Origin: Allacma fusca
Taxonomy: Eukaryota > Arthropoda > Collembola > Symphypleona > Sminthuridae
Direction: 5' to 3'
Assembly (NCBI GenBank): GCA_947179485.1
Contig: OX359248.1
Span: 27,661,378 to 27,725,377 of the forward strand
Length of the DNA stretch: 64,000 bases
In this document: positions 53,956-64,000 of the stretch, one piece after another
How positions within the stretch are numbered: the first letter of the stretch is position 1
How the letters are laid out: each line of letters opens with the position of its first letter
Made by a program: the position numbers and the translations under genes
The notes under the pieces: model-generated
The model's database searches: none
Told to the model about the DNA's origin: nothing
Seen by the model: the letters and a program-made list of their open reading frames with translations, nothing else

Positions 53956-56900
53956 TTACAAAGAAGCACAATCAAATTTCGGCCCTCTCGTCACTCCAAT
54001 GTCATCGTAAGAGCCATTCTGTACCATTTCCACAGCTTGGTATTTTTTCAGGACCAACAGCGTATAAAATTTTTGGGCGACTTGCTTCCGTGTATTCCTT
54101 GATGTACACATGCTTGAAAAGGGAATGGAAGGTTCAACGTCGAGCTTGGATTTGATGATATGGTACATCTGTGCCGCTCGCTTGTTTAGTACACGAGCTT
54201 CAAATTGTTCATACGTCTCGTCCGTGGCTTGTTCTTCCGGCTGGATTTGTAATAATAAAAAGCAATTTCAGCATTAGATCTAACTAGATACTTAGTACTT
54301 AGGTTCGAAAATATTACACTACGAACACAGATTTAAAAACTGAACACTTACAGGTCCCACAGAAGCAGGAAAATCATAATCATCTTGGCCACCCCACGGA
54401 GTCTGCGGCAACACTGACCCTAAGGCAGGGACAGTCGGCTCTACTACATCTGCATTAAGTGTTGCATGAATATTTTGTAACTGATGAGGGTCTTGAGGTC
54501 CATCATACCCCATGTTTTCCATGAGAGTCATATTAATAGAATTCAGGTCATCGGGGACTTTGGATTCCAAAGGAGGAAGTACAATTGAAGCTTCCGCATC
54601 ATTTCCAGCAGCCAGCCCTGAAATATTTGGTGTGGGAGGAAACAGTGAAGAATCCATACCAACGATGCTGATTGGGTCCGGATTATTATTATCATATCCC
54701 ATGTTATTTAGTACTGGAGGTTCATCCAAAACAGCGCTGGTAGAATCGGTTAGACATGGTGGAGGAGGCATTTCCCCTTCTAAGGGTAAAGTTGGTGGCC
54801 CATCTAAACCGTCATTCTGACGAAGTTCTTCCAATGGCTCCTGATTCTTCCTCTTCCTGCCCCTACGACCTTTCGTAGGAGTGGCTGCTCCCTTGGGAGA
54901 AACAGCAGCAGCAGCCTGTACAGAGGGAGGTGCTGGTGTGTGTGGTGGTCCCAGAGCCGGAGGTCCGTCGAATGGGATTGGATCCATGTTTTCATTATTC
55001 AGGACGAATTCTTCATTCTCAGCTGGGCGAGAAGTAAGATGAGCTTGATAATTTCGGGCTATCACTCGAGATGGAATGTGACGGCCTGGTAAAGCAAATA
55101 ATTTTTCCACGCCACCTGTTTCTTTCCAATGCATCAGACGCTTCGTTGGAGGAGCAAGGTCCAAAGTAGTCACAATATCTGAAGTATCAGAGAGTTGAGC
55201 TTTCATTTCTTCTCCCGAGATATTCTTTACTTCATCCACCACCAACTTTCTTTTTCGTTTTCCTCCGGTTCGAACTCCACCTCTGGCCACAGGGGCCTCG
55301 ATTGGAGCTAATGCAAAAGTTTCTTCTTCATTGTGAAGTAAAGTTGTTTGATCCAGGGCATCATTCTGGTCTACTTCATTTGGATTGAAAATATTGTCGT
55401 CAGGTAGCTCATTCTGCATTGGTTTCTCCGCTTGTAAAGGAGTAGGAGGACCACCTGAACTAGCTATGGACGGTGGGCCGCCAAAATCATCATCTGAGTC
55501 AACGTGCATCGGCTCTGGAGCAGTTGAGGGTCCAGGAATCTCGTCAGGAACGGGTTCATGCATAGACGGCTCGTCAAATAAACCACCTTCGAAAAGGCCA
55601 CCCGCTACAAAATAATAAAGCAACCAATATTTTAACAGAACAATTTTGTACTCAATTGAAATTCGACAATCTAGATGAATTATTTCCAAGAATAATTCCA
55701 TTTCTCATTCAAATTACATACCCATAATATCTTGGCCTAAAGGTGCTCCAAATCCATCATCAGGTGGAGGTTGTATAGAGTCCTTATGTCTCGGTCCGTC
55801 TCCAAATGCGCTTGAAGTACTCGGTTCTCCAAATAAACTAGACTGACTCGGCGCAGGGTCTCTCATCAATTCCGGCGTATCTTCATTCATCTCAAAGTCT
55901 CCGAAGCCTTCATCATGATGAGGGAGGTTTAAAGACCCATAGTCTTCCCTCATCGTAATTTCTTCGGCTCTTGACTGGTTCATTGATAGCTGAGCTTGTA
56001 TGTCAACATCACTATAACAGTAAGCATGAATTTGTAATCAACAGAATACTTTAGTTTGCAAAAACTACCTAAGGAATTGAAAACAATTCAGAACCACCCA
56101 GAACAACGTGGGGTTAACTGTTGTCAACTATAATTTTGGCGCTCTTACTACTTGAAACGATGTACCCATAAATCTTTCCAAGAATGCTCTTGAAAAATTA
56201 GTGCAACGACCAAAACCTGCAAAACCCTTTGTTAAATTGAATTCCCTGATAATTTCAGTGAGCACTTTCCTATAATAACAACTGTATTACTGTTTAAAAC
56301 GATTCAAACTTCTACAAGATGCGAAATGTTTTTCTATTATCTTCTAGGCCTAAATCCCTCAGAAGACACTGATTGACAAGTAATTTTGCTCTTCAGAGAA
56401 TATTTTGTTGAGGGTAGCGACAAATAATCCAGGTCACTAGTACACCACGAATTACATCGTATAAAATGACACAACTGTGACACTGACAGAGACAATTCAT
56501 TAGCTTTTCCCAGCTGCAAAATTCGCGGTCTAATAAAAAATACATAAGAAATTAAAAACCCTACTTTACATCCCACTGATAATTATTATTACTACTTTGT
56601 ACTGACTGATAAAGTGGATATTCTTTACAGATAACACTCTTAAATATTAAACATGTTAGAAAAGTGAGCAAAGTGCTAACAACTACTGGTCCTAGTCACT
56701 TAAAATTCTCCACAGTATCAAATAATCAAAAAAAATTCCTGAACATTCATATAACCGTATTGTCGTCCTCTCCGAAGTGACTTACTATGAGTCCTCAATC
56801 TTTTTCAAATCGACGGTACCCTATTCCGACCCCCTATGCTACACAACTTACAATTACAAAACAAACAATCATTGAAATCTTCCAAAAACTAGAACCATCA

Positions 56901-57392
56901 CTCAAAATAATTTTCCTCATTACTTTATATCCGTAATAGCTGTATCAAAGTCATGGAAAACTTCTGGAAGCGTGATAGCATTGACGGCAGCTTCCCTATT
57001 CTCCTCCGGAAGATCGACCATCCCCGGGCGAAAAGCCATTTTAATCTTGACAAAAGCTTCATTACAATCTGCTAGTAAATACTTAGCCTTCCGGGAATAA
57101 ATCCTCACAACCCCCAATAGTAGATGCCCGCTAGTTCTTAAAGCCATTTTGACCTAGAAAGATCAACATAATCCCTCATGAGCATCAAAAATTGACAAAA
57201 TTACTTTTCATTTATGGATTCCCTCATAAATCGAAATTCCCGCCTTACCTTCGGATGTAAAATTCCTTCCACAGACTTTTCAATTGATGTTTCAAAAACA
57301 TGAGCTTTCGTCAATTTCTTGTCCCAATGTGCTGCTAACCAAATCCGGGCCAGTGGCCCTTTTTTGGCCAACACGAAATGCGCGTAAAACAT
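53956..57392 (-). CDS. RAD21: Cohesin kleisin subunit RAD21
   Basis: Kleisin that closes the SMC1-SMC3 ring in sister-chromatid cohesion, loop formation and DNA repair. Exons on the - strand: 57249-57392, 56924-57153, 55722-56011, 54352-55604 and 53956-54240; phases agree, giving 733 residues. Residues 1-~110 are the Rad21/Rec8 N-domain ([40 protein letters not shown]) that binds SMC3. ELMR at 172-175 aligns with the vertebrate separase site EIMR. The central block [20 protein letters not shown], then [12 protein letters not shown], matches the stromal-antigen-binding region. The last exon (640-733) is the winged helix that binds SMC1 ([16 protein letters not shown]). The middle is acidic and Pro-rich, as in other kleisins. 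Intact throughout. Confidence 0.98.
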
Positions 57393-58674
<1,282 letters not shown>

Positions 58675-58729
58675 TGCGATGTGTTATTTGTGTACTATTT
58701 ACCACTAATGAGTACCTATCTGTACCATC

Positions 58730-58740
58730 GGGGGGGGGGG
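58730..58740. repeat. G11 homopolymer
   Basis: Run of eleven G on the + strand in the SOSS-B 3' UTR. It is unusual in this AT-rich window and prone to sequencing or length errors. Confidence 0.8.
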
Positions 58741-58926
58741 CCTGAAGTCCAAGAAACATTTTTTCTGCCAAATATATGTCATGTGTACTCCGTCGTAGTA
58801 ATTCGTCAAAACCATGACTGTATTTTCATGTACGGGTTCAGTTCATCCATCATCTATCCTTTGTAAATGTATGAAGGCGAAATTTCTTTGCCTGTTTTTG
58901 TAAATGAAGTGTGAAATGACTGATTA

Positions 58927-58932
58927 ATTAAA
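58927..58932 (+). terminator. SOSS-B polyadenylation signal (ATTAAA variant)
   Basis: ATTAAA about 250 bases past the stop, followed by T-rich sequence. Confidence 0.45.
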
Positions 58933-60212
58933 GATTTTTCTTTAGAAATGTCTAATATGCACTGTATTCAATTATTTTAGATCTCCTGACTATAATATCT
59001 ACATCATAGGGGAAGGCCCAAAATGGATCAGATGAATTCCCAATTAAAAGGAATAGCTTTATGTTAATATAAATCCAAGCATCCTCCCCAAAAGCAAGCA
59101 CCTTATAATTTTGTACTAAAAGTAAAAATCGGACGAAGTACATTCTAAAACATTTGCTACAAGTAGTCCATTTTGCCACGATTGCCACCGTAAAATCCAC
59201 CAGTCCACTTTGTTTTTAATTTTTAATACACTTGCTAATCTACAAATCTAATGAAACAATGAAGTATATAAAATGAGTTTCATTATGAAACTCATTTTAT
59301 ATACTTCATTGTTACTTGTACCGACAATACAAAAGTCCATTTTACCTCTTAACTCATACACGTGCATTGCCGTTCATATCATGGTTAGTTCTGTCCTCAT
59401 TACTTTTCCAGTAACAATAAGTCTCACGGCAAATATTGAAAATTGGAAGGATAATTATTTATTATTGTTAAATTAAAGTTAACTGGCATCATCAAGGGGG
59501 GTTAAAAAAATGGGACACATAGGCGACTGTAGAAGCTAGAGGCTACAAACAGTGGAAAGGTACCAGCACATGTAAGCATTCTAGCGGCCATCGGAGTATA
59601 CGGAGTAAGTTCCCGCCGTTAGTTTCCTTTGTGAGAAATAGGTTGTGAGCAGGTGGTGCTCAAGTGGGAATTTCTTCATTTGATTGCCTTGGCTCGTTCA
59701 ATCACATACGAGCATTGTACATATAGGAAGCAGTAGCAGCTAAGCAGCTAGCAGGGTTTACGTGCTACAAAAACTTAATAGTCAACTGCTGATGAGAGCA
59801 GGAGCACATATCGTATGCTTCTTATACTCGCTCTTCGTTAATAGCACAGTTCATTGTGATCTTTCGAGAGTTTATACGACTGTTTCTAGTAGACAAACAG
59901 TAGATAAATTAACGATCAAATAATTGTGATCTATTGAAATTTCTTCATTGAATTCTCCCTCAGAAACACCCAATTTCCAGAATTTCCACCGTTTCATCCG
60001 ACCCTTTTTAATCCCTTGAAATTACAAGATCCTTTACCAAATGGACTACTTTAATTTATGAACGTGTCAGGATTTAGTTTGAGAAAAGAAAATAATAAAA
60101 GTAGGCTTCCAGGCCTAAATTAGAAATCAGTGATATACGGATTATCCCGAAACCAGGTTCGAGTTCAAAAGGAATAATTACTGCTGAAGTGGGTCTGTGG
60201 GACTGATACAGA
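58933..60212. other. Intergenic region SOSS-B to UBE2S
   Basis: Holds the perfect 59-bp palindrome at 59255-59313 and then the upstream region of UBE2S. No coding sequence is supported. The open frame starting at 59273 begins inside the palindrome. Confidence 0.6.
59255..59313. repeat. Perfect 59-bp palindrome (29-bp arms, 1-base centre)
   Basis: Bases 59285-59313 are the exact reverse complement of 59255-59283 around a single T at 59284. The arms read AACAATGAAGTATATAAAAT onward. Such a structure would extrude as a cruciform or fold as a long RNA hairpin. It may be a transposon relic, or an artefact of amplification or assembly. Confidence 0.9.
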
Positions 60213-61296
60213 ATGTCATCGTCCTCGGTAATGCGTGCTAAAAATTATGTCGTCATAAATCTTTTTTCCCTGTATTTTTTTTTGTAGAGGTAGGAAATGT
60301 GTTGATTTAATGGATGGAGAGTAAAGGGAATTTTTGTTTGTTTGTAGGTTTCTAATGTGGAAAATCTACCCCCTCATGTATTACGTGGCGTTTCAAAAGA
60401 AACTGTAGCGCTGAGTCAGGAACCTCCAGAAGGTATACAACTGCATCTTAACTATGATGACCTGACAGACATCCAAGCGACTATTAATGGTCCAGGTAAT
60501 AATAATCGACTTTTGAGGTTTTGTTTGACGGAGATGTGTAGTGTGTTTTGTTATTCGGAGGTTCGGGTTCGGTGGTAGGCTGATAGTTGATTAGGAAATT
60601 TAGGAATGCGTACATGTGTGTGTGTGTGTATTGTGGTGTTGATGTTTGTATTGGAGTGATGGGGAGGGATTTTCTTTAGGTAGAGGTGATTTTAATGTTT
60701 CGATTGAATTAATTTTTTTTTGTAGAGGGAACGCCATACGCTGGGGGTGAATTTAAGGTTAAGCTAGTTCTGGGGAAAGATTTTCCTGCTGCACCACCAA
60801 AGGGGTTTTTCCTTACTAAAATATTCCATCCGAACATTGCCACAAGTGGAGAGATATGCGTGAACGCTCTTAAAAAGGACTGGAAACCTGATCTTGGGCT
60901 CAAACATATCCTGTTGGTAAGTAAAATTACTGGGGTATTTTTTAAGATCGGGCTTGAAAATAATTTCAAGTTCAATAATCGAATGTAGAGAGTAATGTGG
61001 TGAAGGAGTTGTTGGGCTTAATACAGTGGTTAGTGAATTCTCGTGATGGTACGTAACGTGGAATTTGATTTGGTGTTTTTTCGTAGGTCATTAAATGTCT
61101 TCTGATTGAGCCGAATCCTGAGTCGGCTTTGAATGAAGAGGCTGGGAAGTTACTTTTGGAAAATTACAATGAGTTTCATCAGAGGGCAGCTCTGATGACG
61201 GAAATTCATGCAAAACCTCAGCCTACTTCGCCACCTTCGATGAAGTTGAAAGCGAAAGTTCGGAAGGATAAAAAGAAGACTTTAAAGAGACTTTGA
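60213..61296 (+). CDS. UBE2S: Ubiquitin-conjugating enzyme E2 S
   Basis: E2 enzyme that extends Lys11-linked ubiquitin chains for the APC/C, driving mitotic exit. Exons: 60213-60227, 60348-60495, 60726-60916 and 61087-61296; phases agree, giving 187 residues. The first coding exon is only five codons (MSSSS). The UBC fold shows [17 protein letters not shown] at the start, [20 protein letters not shown], and [15 protein letters not shown] with HPN at 89-91 and catalytic Cys99. The family signature [16 protein letters not shown] follows. The basic tail ends KKKTLKRL, like the Leu-Arg-Arg-Leu tail of vertebrate UBE2S that docks on the APC/C. The tail is somewhat shorter than in human (222 residues). 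Confidence 0.98.
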
Positions 61297-61310
61297 ACTG
61301 AAGCTGAGCC

Positions 61311-61322
61311 AATAAAAATAAA
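61311..61322 (+). terminator. UBE2S polyadenylation signals
   Basis: Two overlapping-context AATAAA hexamers (61311-61316 and 61317-61322) only 15-21 bases after the stop, suggesting a very short 3' UTR. Confidence 0.5.
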
Positions 61323-62688
61323 TTATTCGAGAAGAAATGACTTTGAAAGACGTGCACCGCAAATATACTTAATAATTAGTCCTACTACTTTTGTCACCAC
61401 AAATTTTATATAGCTTTTTTCCGCGGTTGTATCGCTCGTGTAATAATTCATTCTCCGGCTAGATATGTGGCAAGTATTTGCAAAAAAATCCGCTTCCCAG
61501 TATATTAGCGTTTTACTTGGCGTCAGTAGCTATTTAGACAGATACAACTATTACCAACCAAAACCTAAGACCTTACCCTTGTGTGCCCTTAAACAGTCTG
61601 TATGGCTTAATGTTGTTTTCACATATTAATGTTGTTATCCATTATGAACTGAATAGTTGAATTAATACTCTGGAAACTGCAGTTCATGTGTGGTCTGTTC
61701 TCAAATGGTTAATAATTGATTTTTTTGTATTGGCAGTTAATGTAGAACTACTATAGTTGTACTAGAAGTTTAATTCAGAACAATGGCTGTCATTTAAAAT
61801 TGAGTAATATTGCCGTACACCATATGTGTCCTTTAATTACATATGGGTTTTACCTATTAAATTAGTGAATAATTTAGTCTTCTCAAAACTTTTCTTGAAG
61901 GAAGAAAGTGATTAAATAATGAGGTCTAAAATTCAGATGCTGCTTGCACATATGAATATGCCAATAATATATAATATCAAATATATAACTAACGTTTCTT
62001 CGTATGCAGCTTTTTTCTTTCTCAAGTATCTCAAAGGAATCACTGTACAGTATTTGGTATTTTCGTGCTCTCGATTTGTTTACCACTACATTGTGTAGAC
62101 GTTGAATAAGATCCTGTATGTAATTCATTTTTTATGTTGAGAGTGCTTAAATGTAAGATTTTTCAAATGCTATTTATAGACCCATTAGGAAACATTTGTG
62201 GGCGACTAGTTTTAATCGAACTACAAATTATCTCGAGAAATTCGAAATAGCTTACCTACAATTACAATAAGAGATCGCATAGTATGTGCTGACGTACTTC
62301 AAAAATTCGATGAACGCTAAAAACTAATGTGTGATTGAAACAAATCTTGAAATCTTTTGTATTTCGTTAAAGTTCAAATATGCGTGAACCAAAAACGTTT
62401 ATAGTAGATTATATATAATAATTCGTGAAAACTTGTGAAGTAATTATTGTAACAGTAAGAGAGACAAGTTTTTGGTTACAGACTAACAATCTAATGAGAT
62501 TTACCAAAATCATTGTTCAACCTTACTCTTATTAGTTTCTGGGGATTCGTGGTTTGTATTTTTCGAGTAGATGTGTAAGTAGGTTTCATTTCTTCAATAA
62601 AGAAGGAAAGTGTAATATCAGTGTTGTTTTTTGTTAATATCCAATAATGTTTCTTATTATGTTATTCACTTATTACAATTTAGAAGTT
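61323..62688. other. Intergenic region between convergent UBE2S and CA-like gene
   Basis: AT-rich, with no supported gene or RNA. It includes the 3' flank of the CA-like gene. No canonical - strand AATAAA was found close to its stop. Confidence 0.55.
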
Positions 62689-64000
62689 TCAATCTTCAGT
62701 GTTCAGTCCATTTTCATTATATAAACTAAATACTGAAAACATCAACCCCAGTAGATCCATGTGGTAGTGAGGTTTAATATGAGCCACTGCTCCTGTTTTG
62801 TCACTTTTAGGCCTGTTATCATTTCCGATGAATCTGTGGTTGTATGGGTTGAAGAGGATTTTAGTAGAAGATATTACGCTCCGGTTTAGTCCAAAAGTAC
62901 ACGAAAGCATCTTACCGGGCTCTCGCTCCGACTTTAATGTTGTTAATGCTTCCAGCTAGCAGCAAAATGAAAATATTGTGTATCACTATTTTGATTATAT
63001 GATTTAATTGCACTGTTCAAAAACTTAATTCATATTAACTTGATTCATCGAAATTTTGATGGGAGTGTTAAAAACATAAACTTGAGCCATTGGGAAGCAC
63101 GGTGGTACTGGAAATGTGCCATTCCTGTAGTAATAATATGTACTCTTTTCGGGCAGTAACCAAGTAGGAGAGAAAGGAGTACCAATATTCACGAAAAAAT
63201 CTTCGTCTGTGTCATCCATATCAAAATTCCCAGCTTTATAAGACTTTGCAGCTTTAATCACAGGGTCAAATAGTACATTGTCCCTTTTGCCTTCAGCCTA
63301 AAATGTATTCCGAAAACTATCTTCCAGTCGTTGAAATAAATGTAGGCTTCAGGAGAACGAGCTAACTTTTTCAGTTAATTATACGTGAAAGTTACAGGGA
63401 GAAGCAACTTTAAATATAGGTGTTTACCTCTCCTAACACGCTCACCATGATGATTTGAGTCTGATTGTTTTTCGGTGGCAGATTGTTATCTATACCAATA
63501 TCCCGTGGTTCGGAAATAAATACCATGTTGATCTCCAGCGGAAAACTACATAATCAAAATGTTCTGTTCAAAGTCCTCCTTATAATAATAGTCTAGAATT
63601 CAGTTGTATTCACCGTTTGCCATTCAATTGATGCGAAGTCCTCTCTTTAGCTGCAATTTTGAAGTCACAGAAGGAAATGGAAGCAAAATTGAAATCATAG
63701 GATATAGATGATTGAAAAGGAGGATCGTAGGAATCCAATATTTGAATTAATCCCAGTCTGGGACCTCGAATTTCCACTGACAAATTTAGGAAACATTTTT
63801 ACGCCCGTGTATTCATCCATATATGTAAGTATACATTCTGCTCCATATTCAATCAAAAGACTACGTTTGTATCGTATAAGTATTAATAGAGTATACATAC
63901 AACCATAATAAATATCCGTGGGGTAGCCAAACTGCCAGGGAACGTTTTCCAGACCGTCACGCATTTGAAAAGTAATCGAAGGCTTTTTTTCATCCAGCTC
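62689..64000 (-). CDS. Alpha-carbonic-anhydrase-like protein, zinc site lost (5' partial)
   Basis: Exons on the - strand: 64000-63904 (runs off the window), 63776-63614, 63545-63428, 63297-63040 and 62955-62689. Introns are 68-130 bases and phases agree, giving 300 residues plus stop. Family marks: SHQLNGKRFPLEINMVF (as in SEHT-x-DGKR-x-P-x-E-L-H), RNGTFPVPPC (as in the G-S-L-T-T-P-P-C region), VFNTPIKISMNQLEALTTL, and NDNRPKS near the end. The paired zinc histidines are missing (region reads ASISFCDF, fragment residues 64-71). The third is Asn93, and the Thr199 gatekeeper position is Pro. Glu91 and His81, equivalents of Glu117 and His107, remain. It therefore cannot be a normal CO2 hydratase and is probably a carbonic-anhydrase-related protein. 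The signal peptide and N-terminus lie outside. Junctions 63904/63776 (donor TATG|GTTG) and 63040/62955 (donor GTTAAT) use weak donors. Confidence 0.8.

Noticed and set aside
54512-55615. Open frames on + opposite the large RAD21 exon
   Set aside because: Antisense shadows of a well-supported kleisin exon.

Overview
This is a eukaryotic nuclear window of about 64 kb. It is AT-rich, with GT-AG introns, microsatellites and long non-coding stretches. Gene content and short introns point to an arthropod. A hexapod such as a springtail is possible, but the sequence alone does not settle the lineage. Coding models were built by hand from splice sites, frame continuity and similarity to known families; no search was run.

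Layout. The first ~28 kb is gene-poor. It opens with two fold-back repeat structures (about 1-580 and 1278-1610) and contains only weak candidate exons: 10205-10606 (+), 15852-15948 (+), and a cysteine-rich one at 21820-22098 (+). The + strand FAAH2-type amidase gene occupies 27966-33232 and may begin at the 15852-15948 exon. Converging on it from the - strand is a four-exon gene (35858-37649) for a secreted Gly/His/Trp-rich protein that I cannot place in a family. 38-48 kb is again gene-poor, with weak - strand candidates at 39153-39384 and 41870-42035.

The last 16 kb is gene-dense. It holds an NKAIN (Na,K-ATPase-interacting) gene (+, 49301-51424, with a probable 5' UTR exon at 48397-48563), the cohesin kleisin RAD21 (-, 53956-57392), the ssDNA-binding SOSS subunit B (+, 58133-58674), the APC/C E2 enzyme UBE2S (+, 60213-61296), and the 3' part of an alpha-carbonic-anhydrase-like gene (-, 62689 to beyond 64000). 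The last of these has lost all three zinc-binding histidines.

How the genes relate. RAD21 and SOSS-B are divergent across ~740 bp and could share a promoter. With UBE2S they form a small chromosome-maintenance group: UBE2S extends chains for the APC/C, which releases separase, which cuts RAD21; SOSS-B acts in the DNA damage response. The FAAH2, Gly-rich, NKAIN and CA-like genes have no evident functional link to that group. The most novel material is the Gly/His/Trp-rich secreted protein and the catalytically dead carbonic-anhydrase-like gene.
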